A DNA stretch of 64,000 nucleotides from Malachius bipustulatus. Its lineage: Eukaryota; Arthropoda; Insecta; Coleoptera; Melyridae. Below the pieces are notes generated by a model. The model had not been told where the DNA came from and ran no database searches. It was given only the letters and a program-made list of their open reading frames with translations. The stretch spans positions 4,836,001 through 4,900,000 of the forward strand of contig OU342630.1 of assembly GCA_910589415.1 (NCBI GenBank), in the 5' to 3' direction. Within the stretch, counting starts at the first letter, position 1. The number at the start of each line of letters is the position of its first letter. Both the position numbers and the translations under genes were made by a program. Shown piece after piece: positions 22,528-33,715 of this stretch.

Positions 22528-24752
22528 TTGAGTTCCAAGAGGAGTATCCTGGTGTTGTGATGGTGACTGTCCAGAATTTTAGAGAAGCTGTTTTGCGATA
22601 CATTTCAAATTTTCAAGTGACAGGAAATGTTGTGAAAACAGGAAGTGGCAGACCAAAGAGAGTCCTGAAGAGCTGGCACCCAAGCAGCATTTTTAGGCAC
22701 AATTAAGAGACATTTTCGTAACAATTGTTGTTTCGGTACCAGACACAAATAAGGAACACTTAGCCACATGTATCCGTTCGTTTCGAAACTTGTTACGAAC
22801 CATGTGCATTAGTAAATGGGCGAATTGCATGTGTATCAGTGCGTTGGCACTAGAGCGTTTCGAATGTTGTTCTGAAAAAGGATCGAAACATGTTTCGCTA
22901 CTTATAACGAAACAGTTCTGAAACAGTTTCGACACAAGTGGATCTTCAAGCACATTCACGTCTGCGCAGATGTACATGAACTATTCATTTCATTATGATT
23001 TTACTTCTTGGTGTTGGTGCTGTAGATTATTATTTCAGTGAAGACAGATCACAGATGGAAAGAATTCTTTCATGGCCGATGCTGTTTACAACGGTGTTTG
23101 AAAAATGGTGTCGTTTCCCGTGACTTTGGCGGCGTATTGTACGTTGCTCTATGGAATATTTTTCAAACGACGACCAGTGTACCGAGTGAATTTTAATAAA
23201 TCTTCCGGAAGTTTAAGGGGCTGCCTCGATTATAATATTTTACATTATTAGCAAAAAAAAATTAGTAGGTAATTAAGAGAAAGCAATTGTAAGATGCATT
23301 TTTTGACGCAAATGTTAGTTGTAGAGCAGATATCGGTAATTATCGTTAACAAAGTAGGTATGCTATACAGATTTATATTTATTTTTAAAAGTTTCGATCA
23401 CAAATTTACTTAACCTCCAAATCACGCTCAAAATATATACGCAATTAACCATGGCGTATATAATATATAACATAATACTTTTATTATCAAGTCTTTTCTA
23501 TTATCAAACCCACCAAATTTCATTTGCGTATTTCGACCGGTTTCAGATCAAATAAATAAATCGTCAGTTTTTAAGAAAATCTATAACACCCCGTATCTGG
23601 AAAACGCTGCAATTGTTTCAAAATATTTTCGTATTTGTTGCAAAACAATTGGTCACGATCAAAATATGTAACCGTTGCTTTGAAACTCTACCGAAACATT
23701 TGTTTCAGAACAAAAATAGTCACAATTGTTTCGTTTTTGTTACGAAACGTTGGATCCGAGTCATAATTGACACAGTTTGTGACGGTTTTATTTTGTCACC
23801 TCATAATAATGGTTACGGTGGTTATTAGTTATTTTATTTATTGTAAATAAAAACAATGGGGTTATGTTATTATTGTTTATATTTTGTTTATTATTTCTGA
23901 TTTATTTATTTTAGTGGCTGTTATTCTGTGGTCTTGTCTTGTCAGTGTTGTTTGTCATTGTCATTATTAATGGTGGGAACTGAATATTCTTTTTATTTTT
24001 GCAAGATGAATCTTGATCCTGCTGACCGGAGACTATCAGTTTTTTTTTTCTCAAAAAGTTCGATCTATCTAATCACCCTGATTAAAAGTAGACAAAACAA
24101 AGGAAATTAAGAGGAAAAATTCAACAAAACTTAAAATTTAATTATTAAAATAAAAATCCACTCGGAGGAGAACTTTAAAACCTTTTCTGGTCGTTAATTA
24201 TTGAAACCCAGCTAAACTCGTAGGGAGTTTCAACGTATGTTGGAGTAGGAGAAGCTGGATTTCGCTAGGCCGACCGTGTGTTACGAAAAAGTGTCGAAAC
24301 AATTGTTTTGAATCATACTGTGTTGAACTTGTTTCGAAAATGTTTCAAAACTTTTTTAACTGACACAAGCAGCTTAAAATTATTCGGTTATGTTTCGGTT
24401 TGTTTCGAAACGTCCAGTTTGTGTCTATTTGTTGCTAAAATGTGCCTAAAAATGCTGCTTGGGCAATGTTATGCAAAACGATCCTCACACATCTAGCCTC
24501 AAATTGATGTTTCTGTGGGAACCTGTCGCAAGCTACATAGGAAAAATGCTCTCTTGTATCCTTATCGAGTGAGGGTGGTGCAGGAGTTATTACCTCATGA
24601 ATTGGCTGAATTGAGATGCAGGATCGAGAAGAAGTTCACCGAGATAAATGATACACCTGAACTGTTACAAAGTGCCCTTCGTGGAGTGTGAGACACCGTG
24701 TATTAAAATATGCCCAGGAGGGTGGAGGGCACTTCGCTCACCTCCTAAATTA
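22528..24752 (+). pseudogene. mariner-like (DUF4817-type) transposase, interrupted and deleted
   Basis: The N-terminal HTH region (22528-22675) includes EFQEEYPGVV, QNFREAVLRYISNFQVTG and GSGRPKR. The frame is then cut by the 1.8-kb element at 22679-24463 and continues cleanly with CYAKRSSHI, a stop, QIDVSVGTCRKLHRK and LLYPYRVRVVQEL. The whole DDE catalytic core is deleted after that, and the C-terminal helix region follows (IEKKFTEINDTPELLQSALR, then GGHFAHLL after a frame change). It is the enzyme remnant of the surrounding TAGGGTG element and a relative of 15117-15905. Confidence 0.8.
22679..24463. mobile_element. CCCAAGCAG element with 2-bp TSD and iterated TTTCGAAAC motifs
   Basis: The ends CCCAAGCAGCATTTTTAGGC and its exact complement are flanked by CA on both sides. 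Removing the element with one CA restores the transposase reading frame, which fixes the borders. Near both ends, and again at about 23600-23755, variants of GTTTCGAAAC and ACAATTGTTTCG recur many times. No transposase is visible in its 1,785 bp. A sister element lies at 61162-63120. I cannot assign a superfamily. Confidence 0.85.
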
Positions 24753-24953
24753 ATTAATTGATTTTATTTATGCGTTTTATGAAAAATGTCAATAAAGTGA
24801 GTGCCTATTTTATTAACGTTCTTGAATATTTTGACAACTGTCCTAACCTAAAAAAAATCAAGAGCTGTCAGTTGTAAAGAGTGGATTAAGCTAAGACAAA
24901 TCTCATTGTGTCAGGGCCTACTTCATAACGGATTCGTTTTCGAACACCCTATA

Positions 24954-25480
24954 CAGGGTGTTAAGAAAATGACGGATAAACTCTTCAGTACATTGTAGGT
25001 GACACGCAGTAAAGTACGAAAAAAAAAATAAAAAAAAATCCAGATCCACATTTCAAAAGATATAAGCAAAATATTGAACAATAAATTTGGCAACGTTTAA
25101 CTCGATAACAGTTGGTATTTGGTAATTTCGTCTAATATCTAACAATGTAGGTAGTCAAGGTATCAAAACCGTTGTTGCCAAATGCTTTTTTTTCAGCATC
25201 CCGGAAAAGAAAAAAAATCTTATTAAATTTTCCAAGCCACAGTAATACATCTTAAGCAATTTTTTTAATTGATAACGATTAAAGTATCTTTTTTATATCT
25301 GTAAAAGCATCTAGTTTTTGCAAATGCCAAAAAACAAAGATAGTAAAATGTTAACTTTGGCATTTTTTATCTCACCAAATTGAAGACGAGAATTTTTTAA
25401 GTTATTTTTACCGTACTCTACTGAGTGTTCCCTACAATGTATGTACTAAAGAGTGTATCCGTCATTTTCTTAACACCCTG
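24954..25480. mobile_element. CAGGGTG fold-back element, 527 bp
   Basis: CAGGGTGTTAAGAAAATGAC at the left matches the complement of the right end; TA flanks both sides. Arms of about 60 bp or more continue with ACTCTTCAGTACATTGTAGG-like sequence, and the interior is AT-rich. The left TA directly abuts the preceding mariner-like element. Confidence 0.85.
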
Positions 25481-26667
25481 TATATTTGAGAGTCTTTCTT
25501 TTTGGGACAGATTTAACACAATTTCCAAAAATTATGTCAACTGAAAATACAATAAGTCATTGGGTAAGAAGTTTTTACTAGGTACACAGAACCTAACCAA
25601 TGATGATTAAAACTGGTAAATTTTTTAATTTAAATTACTTTCTATTGATGTAAAAAAAATTATACAGGGTGTTCCTTGACTCAGTAATGCAACATTGCCT
25701 ATATTTTTTAAATAGGACACCTTGTATAATTTTGTATTTTCATATTTTCTGAGAAAATCCAATAATGATGGTTTTTACAGTTGCGGGTTAAATTAATTTG
25801 TTTTTTAGTTCATTAGTTATAAACAAATGAAAATCGCAAAGTTTTAATTTTGAAAGCAGTTAAGTAGGTACATCGGAAACGGCTCAAGATATCGGAAAAC
25901 GGCTTACATGTCCCTATTTTAACTTTTTATGTACTATCCTATGATGTAGGTAGATGAAATTTTTATACAGGGTGATGAAAACTCTTATAATTTTTATCAC
26001 CCTGTATAAAAATTTAAAATACACTGTAAGATAACACTTGAAAAGTGAAGATAGGGACATGTAAGCCGTTTTGCGATTCCTTGAGTCGTTTCCGATGTAC
26101 CTACACTGCTTTCAAAATGAAAGCTTGAGATCCTCATTTGTTTATAACTCAAATACTAATTAATTTAAACCGCAACTGTAAAAGCCATTATTATTGTATT
26201 TTCTCAGGAAATATGAAAATAAAAAAAAAAAATTTACATCAATAGAAAGTACAGTGAAAACCGATTATAACGCCATCGTTTAGTACGACGTTCTGGATAT
26301 AACGACCAAATGTTGAAGTCCCAGTTTAGTCTCATAAAAATCACCTTACATAGAAACCGTTTAGTACGACATCGCTTATTGCGACGTATTGGTAATAGCG
26401 ACGTAGTGATCTTGGATTTTTCACGGAATTGTGTCGGTTATAACGACCGACGCATGTTTATGCTGTAAATTCTGAATTTTACGCTTCCCGTCGTCGGGCG
26501 AGGGCCTGTTTTTATTTGGTTTTTTATTGCGTGATCGGACAATGGAGGTGATTTAGGTATCTCAGAACATGATAAAAAATTAAAATTGTACATACCTACC
26601 TGTATCCTCAAAAATTAATAAATTTTTGGTAGATAAATATGTATTTGAAAATTGTGATGCCTTTATA

Positions 26668-29608
26668 CAGGGTGTTTCATTGGTAAACGGACAAACGGAA
26701 ACCGTGGATAGGGGACACTGAGGTGGTTCTAAAAAACCCATGGCTAATGGGTCTGACGTCATTAATAACATAGATACAGGGTGTTTTATGGATATCGTCA
26801 ATTTCTTTCAAAGGCCATAACTAACGAACCACGCTGTATATTTTTTTGAAATTTGGTGAAAAGTTTCCATTTCGCTACATAAACGTTTGACATAACAACC
26901 GAAAAGAAAATCCAGGTCCGGACTTACAAAAAATTATTAAATGTTAGTGTTCGTAAAACAACACCCTGTATATCAGAATTTTCAAAGTTCGTTTTGGTAT
27001 TTTGAAAGAATAGAAAATTTTGAACTAAACAGTGTACTTTTTGTAGTTGCGCATCTGATTCTTCGATGGGCATTTTGATCTCGAAGTTAGATTTTTGCTT
27101 AAAACAGGTTCATGACCTTCAAAAATGTTCATCTTTTTTATGAATTAAAGAAGATAAATTATTGTAGCCTATTGGAATTTGCAAAACATGTCTGGCAGTA
27201 CGTCTGTATCTCATTAAACTCTTGAAAAGTTTGAATACAGGTCCGTACCAGAACAAATATTGAAATTTTTGTTTATTTTTTCAACACCCTGCGTCACCGG
27301 AAGGCCGAAAACCTCACCGGACGCTCCGAAGACGCATCTCCCCGAATCCGAAGAAAAAAATCGTAACATAACTTGTAATAGTATTAAGTACCAAGCATTT
27401 AATAAATGGTGAAAATAGTATCCAAGCTCCTTGTCACATAATACATTATCAACCTTAGTAAAAGAATAAGAGATAGGTAATAATTGCATGTAATTTATTA
27501 CATCTAACCTAAACAACGAACTACATTAGAAAAATAAATTGAAAGAATAAGATACAATAAAAAATGTTATGGATAATTTAAATAAGCCAACAGTACACAA
27601 AAAGTTACAAAAGTTGCTCAAAATGACCCCCATTCTGTTGAATGCATTTTCGTGCTCGTTTTGTAATGCTTCTTATTGCTTTTCTAATAATGTCTGGATT
27701 ATTTCTTAATTGTCCGCAAGCCTCTTCTATTCTTTGTAAAAGTTCTTCCCTACTATTTATTTCTGTGGAATACACTTTGGACTTTAAATATCCCCAAATG
27801 GCATAATCCACAGGGTTAAAATCGGGTGATCTCGCCGGCCAATTGTGAGGTCCACCCCTCCCTATCCACATATTTGGAAAATTCTCATTTAAGAAATTTC
27901 TCACCATCACCCTAAAATGGGGTGAAGCTCCATCGTGCTGGAAATACATTCCTCCAACATCAAAATCTTCAAGCAATACAGGCAAAACATTTTGGAGTAA
28001 GTCTAAATATGCTTCTCCAGTGAGTCTATTAGGTAAAACATGTGGCCCAATTAAACGATCATTGACTACTCCGCACCAAACGTTAAAAGAAAATCTTCTT
28101 TGCGAATGACACTGTCTTGTCGCATATGGATTTTCTTCTCTCCAAACGTGACAGTTCCTCAAATTAAACACCCCATCTCGTGTGAACTGCGCCTCATCGG
28201 TAAACAAACATCGGTTCAAAATCCTTCGATTTCGGATTATCCACCTACTGAAATCTACTCTAGCTATGTCATCTCCATCCTCTAACCTCTGTACATCTTG
28301 TATGTGAAATGGATAGAGATTATTTTTTCTTAATCTTCTCCAAACAGTGATATGCGGCAAATTAAGAATATGACCAATTCTTCGCGTACTTAGAGTTGGA
28401 TCAATTTCTACCATATTTATAATGTTCTGTTCCATATCTAGATGTTGCCTTTCGTTATGTTCATTTCTCTTTGCGGTTGGAAATCGCCCATGCTCTCTAG
28501 TATAATTAAAGACATCGGAAAAAGTTTTATTGTTTGGAATACGCCGTCCAGGAAAGCGTCTTGCGTACTCTCTTTTCGCAGCTCTTGAATTGCCATCACA
28601 AAATCCATAAATGTACAAAATATCTGCATATTCTGCGTTGGAAAATTGGTACGGCATAATGTAGATAACTGATTTTAATTACTGACAGGTAAATATGATA
28701 TTGCACTACACCCAAAACACAAGCTGTAGCTGTCAAAATAACTTGACAGTTATAGAAATAATTGAGTAGGTATAACTGTCAAACTAACTTGACAGTTATA
28801 CCTAGTTATACCTAAGAAGAACCATAAATTACTTTATCAAAAATTAATTATACTTAGATTAAGTTTTTGTATCATGTTTTTACTGAACGTTAACATGTAG
28901 CACAACACTAGAGTAGGTATGTTTTCATAATTATTGTTCAATGGTTGTTACATTTTACATAATACCATTACAAGTTATGTTATACAGGGTGTTGAAAAAA
29001 TAAACAAAAATTTCAATATTTGTTCTGGTACGGACCTGTATTCAAACTTTTCAAGAGTTTAATGAGATACAGACGTACTGCCAGACATGTTTTGCAAATT
29101 CCAATAGGCTACAATAATTTATCTTCTTTAATTCATAAAAAAGATGAACATTTTTGAAGGTCATGAACCTGTTTTAAGCAAAAATCTAACTTCGAGATCA
29201 AAATGCCCATCGAAGAATCAGATGCGCAACTACAAAAAGTACACTGTTTAGTTCAAAATTTTCTATTCTTTCAAAATACCAAAACGAACTTTGAAAATTC
29301 TGATATACAGGGTGTTGTTTTACGAACACTAACATTTAATAATTTTTTGTAAGTCCGGACCTGGATTTTCTTTTCGGTTGTTATGTCAAACGTTTATGTA
29401 GCGAAATGGAAACTTTTCACCAAATTTCAAAAAAATATACAGCGTGGTTCGTTAGTTATGGCCTTTGAAAGAAATTGACGATATCCATAAAACACCCTGT
29501 ATCTATGTTATTAATGACGTCAGACCCATTAACCATGGGTTTTTTAGAACCACCTCAGTGTCCCCTATCCACGGTTTCCGTTTGTCCGTTTACCAATGAA
29601 ACACCCTG
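26668..29608. mobile_element. complete DD41D mariner-type element with 624-bp inverted arms
   Basis: CAGGGTGTTTCATTGGTAAA begins at 26668 and its complement ends at 29608, with TA on both sides. The left arm (26668-27291) and right arm (28985-29608) are each exactly 624 bp and differ at very few positions where I compared them. Each arm both begins and ends with CAGGGTG/CACCCTG, so it resembles a stand-alone miniature element, as in a composite transposon. Between the arms lies one intact transposase gene on the minus strand. This is the most complete DNA transposon in the window. Confidence 0.9.
27605..28657 (-). CDS. DD41D Tc1/mariner-superfamily transposase (350 aa)
   Basis: The open frame is uninterrupted. 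Residues 1-60 (MPYQFSNAEYADILYIYGFC, then RRFPGRRIPN) form a DUF4817-type helix-turn-helix, followed by a second HTH around TLSTRRIGHILNLPHITVWR. The catalytic domain has the first Asp in RCLFTDEAQFTRDG, the second in MYFQHDGASPHF and the third in ARSPDFNPVDYAIWG. Counting to the Asp of NPVD gives 41 residues between the second and third Asp (DD41D). The C-terminus ends GGHFEQLL. It would bind the element ends and cut and paste at TA sites. Length and motifs look complete, and the start at MPYQF is the usual family start. The 5' flank (28740-28805) has an inverted TAACTGTCAA/TTGACAGTTA pair. Confidence 0.93.
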   Translation of the reverse strand: MPYQFSNAEYADILYIYGFCDGNSRAAKREYARRFPGRRIPNNKTFSDVFNYTREHGRFPTAKRNEHNERQHLDMEQNIINMVEIDPTLSTRRIGHILNLPHITVWRRLRKNNLYPFHIQDVQRLEDGDDIARVDFSRWIIRNRRILNRCLFTDEAQFTRDGVFNLRNCHVWREENPYATRQCHSQRRFSFNVWCGVVNDRLIGPHVLPNRLTGEAYLDLLQNVLPVLLEDFDVGGMYFQHDGASPHFRVMVRNFLNENFPNMWIGRGGPHNWPARSPDFNPVDYAIWGYLKSKVYSTEINSREELLQRIEEACGQLRNNPDIIRKAIRSITKRARKCIQQNGGHFEQLL

Positions 29609-29820
29609 TATAAGTATTATTTATTTAAACCTCTTAATCCTTTGAATTTACATACATAATATCATGTGGTATGTGGTGGTATGTGGTATGTGGTGTCAGT
29701 TAGTAAAAAATGCATTTAATTGCCTATAACGACTATCGGCTATAACGACCGCATATTGATGGTCTCCTCAATGTCGTTATATCCGGTTTTCACTGTAAAT
29801 TAAATTACAAAATTGGCCTG

Positions 29821-30447
29821 TTTTTGCATTTTTTTTTAAACTCAAAACTGAAAGATTTATTGGACCGTTGGCAGACTTTCTGTGCACCCTGTGTATCCCT
29901 GAAGTTATAAAATCACCTTCCTCAAACATTGAAAGAGCTAAATATTTTCATATTCAAGGTTGGAATTGAAACCTCCTACTGAGAAAATGTTACTATAGCC
30001 TGCAAGAGTTTTTTAGTGAAAGTGACTTTTAGTTGCTGATGTTTGGGTTGGTTTTGACTACGCGTGTATCGTGTATGTGATCATATTGCTGTACTTTCAT
30101 GTTCGCCATTTTTTTTTTTTTTAATTTCCCTATACATTTACATGTCTAATAAGAGGATTAATAAATATTATTATTATTAATGAAAAGTGCTAATTATCGA
30201 GGATTTATATAATATTTAAATGTTTTTATGAATTGTGTGGTTGCATATATGCCACATTACTGGTTCCGAGCGCTCCGATTGGTGAAACGAATCGAGGAAT
30301 TTACAGCAAAGACGGACATTGGTCTAGAGCATATTGTGGAAATCGATGTATTTGAAAAGAATCAGTACACGAGGTTGCTTTTGGGCGATCGATTTGGTAT
30401 TATTTATTTGCCTTAAAACCACTGTTTAAATTGTGATGTTGTACATA
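29821..30447. other. unassigned AT-rich stretch
   Basis: It contains a short GCACCCTGTGTATCCCTG piece that may be a fold-back end and a poly-T run near 30108. A 62-residue frame at 30228-30416 has no recognisable domain. Nothing else is supported. Confidence 0.4.
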
Positions 30448-31329
30448 TCGCTCATTCGAAAGAATATTGACACTTCTCAAAATATAGCTGTATTGAGTTT
30501 TATAGTTAAAAAGGTTCCTAAAATGGTATTGAATGTTGTAGAACAACGACACCAAATGAATTTTAAGAGTCACCGTTAGACGGCATAACTGTCATTGTTC
30601 TTTCGGTGAGAAATCTTAAAGGGCTGCTCGTCAACACTGTCACATTCAGTGTTAGTTCAGTACTTGTGATTAGAACATCGGATTCTATATGTAACAATGA
30701 CACGTTTAAAAAAACAACCTACCGATAAGTAGTTTTGTATACAAAGTTAAAAGCGACAGTGGCACATCTAGAAATGTGTCATTATTCATGATAATTTTGT
30801 TCTCAAATTTGCTTAGATTTTAATTACATCGCGTCACATTTTTCTGATTATGTCACTATTTAGCATAAACTCGTAGCTTGTTTCTATATTTCTGAAATTA
30901 ATAATAATTGTAATATTTAAGTTTAATGTCATTGTTTCAGGAGAAATCAAACACTAAAAGTACTGCAATTCTTAAAACCTACCAAGCCTACTACAGTAAT
31001 CTTTAATATTTTTTATTAAGAAGTATTTTCACACTAATTTGTGTTGTTCCAAAACAATAATTGTTTGTTTGCTTTTTTTTTATTTAACTTGAAGCTTGTA
31101 CTGGATTAAAATACAATAAATATTATGTTTTTATAAGAAGTATTTTTATACTCATTTGTGTGGTGAATTTTGAGGAACACTGTCACAATTCATAAATTTA
31201 AGAAACATTAATTAATTACTTCAATAATTATGGTTTCTAAGTCACTAATTTCGACTTAACTGGTTTCCAATTACAGAATCTGTAAATACCTAAAACATTT
31301 AGACTCAAATGTTCCATTATTTAGACATA

Positions 31330-32365
31330 AGCTAGGAATAGACGGACGCTTTTTTCAACACTTTTGCGTGTCCCGTTCAAAAACGGCGGTTAAATGTTTC
31401 TGTTTATTGGAAGCAGCGCACCAGACTACGAGCCACACTTGCACTTGGCGTGGCTGTTCACGTTCCAGGGTACATAAACGTACACATCTCTCCATCCAGT
31501 TTCGCCAGTACTGATTGAAATACAGTGACGTGGTAAAGAATAGTATTTTATAGATATTAAAATAAATATGAGTAAAGAATTTGTATGTGAATTTATAGAA
31601 ACCTATAAAAGGCATCCGGCGTTACGGCAAATAAAATCATCAGCATATGTGAACAAAAATTTGAAACAGTTAGGCTTTATAGATCTAATGGAAGTTTACA
31701 ATAAATTCAAAATTCCAACAAGCAAAGATATTGTTAAGAAAAAAATACAGTCACTCAGAGGTACATTCAGGAAGGAATTAAATAATTTCTATAATCATTA
31801 GGCTCATTTTGGCGTAATTCGTGCAATAAATTGAAATCATTATATTTCATTCTTTCGGCCAACCAAGTCTTTTGCCATACGCTGCGCTTTTTTCGATTTT
31901 TCTTATATTTCGTAGTATTTCTGAGTAAATGAAACCACTAGCGATCGCTATCCGTTTTAGCTTACTCTTATTATAATTATCGAACATTTTATTTTGCTTA
32001 TATGAAATTATATTTTATGCTACGACAAACATTTTTATGTAGGTATTATTTATGGGAGTATTAAATAAATAAATAAATAAATAAATATTATTAGTTACTA
32101 AGCCCACACTGCACTGATCATGGGGATCTCAAGAAAAATTTAATAAATCTCACCACTCCTCGCGCCACGCAAAACTGACGGAAAAGAACGGCGCGTTTGA
32201 TAAGTTTTGCCAATTGACTGACAGTTTTACGTGTGACGATTTTGTTCGTGAGTTTTGTGTGCATGTGTATGTCCTCGGTCGTAAAAAAGATCGCCAAGCG
32301 CAAAACCGCTGTTTTTGAACGGGACACCCAAAAGTGTTGAAAAAAGCGTTTGTCTATTCCTAGCT
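31330..32365. mobile_element. PIF/Harbinger-like element with a MADF ORF
   Basis: The ends AGCTAGGAATAGAC are exactly inverted, and the arms continue for about 60 bp with TTTTTTCAACACTTTTG and GTGTCCCGTTCAAAAACGGC. The flanking ATA on both sides gives a 3-bp duplication, the size used by PIF/Harbinger elements. An ORF with a MADF domain supports the assignment, since Harbinger elements often carry a MADF/Myb-like second gene. The DDE transposase is missing. An (AAAT)n tract lies at about 32064-32085. Confidence 0.75.
31568..31801 (+). CDS. MADF-domain protein, Harbinger second ORF (77 aa, truncated)
   Basis: The frame reads FVCEFIETYKRHPALRQIKS, then YVNKNLKQLGFIDLMEVYNK, and VKKKIQSLRGTFRKELNNF. 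This is the full three-helix MADF fold (Myb/SANT-like DNA binding), with its conserved FI-xxY-xxHPxLW/R start and IxxLRxxFRxEL end. In Harbinger transposons such a protein assists nuclear import and DNA binding of the transposase. The usual C-terminal half after MADF is absent: the frame stops at 31801 just after the domain, so the copy is probably truncated. It begins at MSKEF, with a promoter-like AT-rich flank. Confidence 0.75.
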   Translation: MSKEFVCEFIETYKRHPALRQIKSSAYVNKNLKQLGFIDLMEVYNKFKIPTSKDIVKKKIQSLRGTFRKELNNFYNH

Positions 32366-32476
32366 ATAGTCTACTAAAACCAGTAACAAAAATTTTTAAA
32401 CAGGTTTCCTCAACAATTGCACTTTTTGAGTTGTGTCACTATTCTTTCGAATGAGCGATATATCGATGATAATTAA

Positions 32477-32933
32477 CCCTTAGTTGGTAACATCCGACTC
32501 TGAGGCGGATGCCAAGTTTTGATGCTGCGCTGAATTCAAACGAATGAATGTACAAAAATTTCGTATTAGGTATGTTCTAGTTGGTTGCCAAAAAGTCCAT
32601 AGCCGCCTTCGCGAAAATACGTCTGTGAGACGGGTGTTACTCAGAACGATATATTTCAGTCCATCTCTCAGTCGGCTGTTGGTCGAAAGTATGGTGAATG
32701 AAAAGGTATAATATATAAAAAAATGTATAAAAATGAAATAAGTCTTGTTTTAATAAAATATATTTGTGTTTACTAGAATACATTCGAATAAATATGTAAT
32801 TATACATATTATTATAATACCTATTCCGACTGAGCGACGGATGTTACCTATAATGGTGGAACTGTAATATGATCACCGACTGAGAGACGGATGTTACTTA
32901 TAAAGTGAAAAAAAGTATGTTACCAACTAAGGG
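32477..32933. mobile_element. piggyBac-like miniature element with iterated GACGGATGTTAC motif
   Basis: TTAA lies on both sides of exactly inverted ends, CCCTTAGTTGGTAACAT at the left and its complement at the right. CCCTT-type ends and TTAA duplications are the hallmark of piggyBac. Near both ends the motif CGACTGAGAGACGGATGTTA recurs in about five variants. 457 bp, no coding capacity. Confidence 0.88.
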
Positions 32934-33019
32934 TTAAATAATATCAGATAAAAATTTAAACAAAAATGTTGATAATATTTTAATTTAATTATAAAAATGA
33001 ACAAATTAATGTTTTAGAT

Positions 33020-33715
33020 CTAGTCGGGAAAACTACGATTACAATGCAGTTGGATATGTCCAAGTGAAAAGAGATGGTAAAGTCTGCACGATGAAGGGAA
33101 AAATCACCCAAAAAGGGAGCATGGTGTAAGAAAAAAGGTGCACTCTGTTTTGTTAATTTGCGATGAAGAGGATGGTGCAGTTATATCAGTATAATGTGAA
33201 GATTGTGCTGCTCACTTTGGAAGGTTAGGTTTTTGTTTTTAAGTTTTTTCAATTGAATTTAGAAGCAAAATATGAGAATAAAGTTAGGTTTACTAAAGTA
33301 TTCTGTTTTCTCCAAACTACATGTTTTGTTAACCACTATAAATACTTGAAAGTACTTGACATACCCCTAACTATTTTAGGTTAGTTTTACATATTTATAT
33401 TTTCATAATATTAAAATAATATTTCCTACAGGGGGATGTAAACATGCCATTGCGTTTTTAACCTGCCCACATCGCCGTTCAGAAGAACCCTCTAGAACAT
33501 CAGTTACCTGCTATTGGAAGAAGTCCGAGCTGTCACCTGTGGGAACATCCTTAAAATTTATAAGAGGCAAGGACATGGATAAAGGAAGTAGACCAGAACT
33601 GAATGCTACCAATTTTACATTGTTAAACTCGGTGATGGATTATTCAAAACGCTCACTCCTTTCAACAACGTCATATCTCAAAAAACAAGATTATCCAGGA
33701 GAGCGATTTTAAGGT
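33020..33715 (+). pseudogene. SWIM-type zinc-finger gene fragment with an intron
   Basis: Exon-like sequence 33020-33226 reads NAVGYVQVKRDGKVCTMKGK, then GVRKKVHSVLLICDEEDGAV and CEDCAAHFG. A clean intron (GTTAGG donor at 33227, CTACAG acceptor ending at 33431) joins it to GGCKHAIAFL, HRRSEEPSRTSVTCYWKK and GTSLKFIRGKDM. The CxxC plus CKH pattern is a SWIM-like zinc finger of a kind found in many multi-copy insect genes. Frameshifts occur before the intron, and the ends of the protein are missing. The retained intron argues against processed RNA origin. Confidence 0.6.

Larger units (their letters stand above)
19306..24951. mobile_element. mariner-like element with TAGGGTGTTCG ends, heavily interrupted
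   Basis: The left end TAGGGTGTTCGAAAACGAAT and the complementary right end enclose 5.6 kb. Inverted homology extends about 140 bp inward and includes CAGGGCCTAC, TAAGCTAAGACAAA and TCCTAACCTAAAAA blocks. TA lies outside each end. The element contains a DUF4817-type transposase remnant (22528-24752) and has taken up an IS630-like element (19667-21605) and a CCCAAGCAG element (22679-24463). The right TA is shared with the next fold-back at 24954. Confidence 0.8.
26252..29795. mobile_element. pogo/Tigger-like miniature element hosting the DD41D element
   Basis: CAGTGAAAACCGATTATAAC at the left and the near-complementary CCGGTTTTCACTG at the right are flanked by TA. CAGTG...AACC-type ends with repeated TATAACGAC motifs are typical of pogo/Tigger elements. 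Its own sequence is only about 600 bp (26252-26665 and 29611-29795), with no transposase; the rest is the nested DD41D element. Confidence 0.8.
25629..29820. mobile_element. outermost fold-back of a three-level nest
   Basis: The arms at 25629-25965 and 25985-26249 are inverted copies (AGTTGCGGTTTAAATTAATT, TTCATATTTTCTGAG, TTTCTATTGATGTAAA), related to group-1 fold-backs by the GGGACATGTAAGCCGTTTT block. The right arm is broken by the pogo-like element and resumes at about 29798 with AATTAAATTAC. A 66-bp inverted piece with CAGGGTGTTCC (25665-25728) is an extra insertion in the left arm. The outer ends are not clear. Confidence 0.55.
30448..32458. mobile_element. TIR element, TCGCTCATTCGAAAG ends, hosting a Harbinger-like element
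   Basis: TCGCTCATTCGAAAGAATA followed by T/G and TGACAC is inverted at both ends, and TA flanks both sides. GTCAC-containing motifs recur inside (for example near 30640, 30833, 31182). Its own sequence is about 975 bp without a coding region; the remainder is the nested element at 31330-32365. Confidence 0.8.

Noticed and set aside
30228..30416. 62-residue frame MNCVVAYMPHYWF...
   Set aside because: No domain, no repeat support and no splice borders; it also lies beside a TIR element border. Kept as unassigned.
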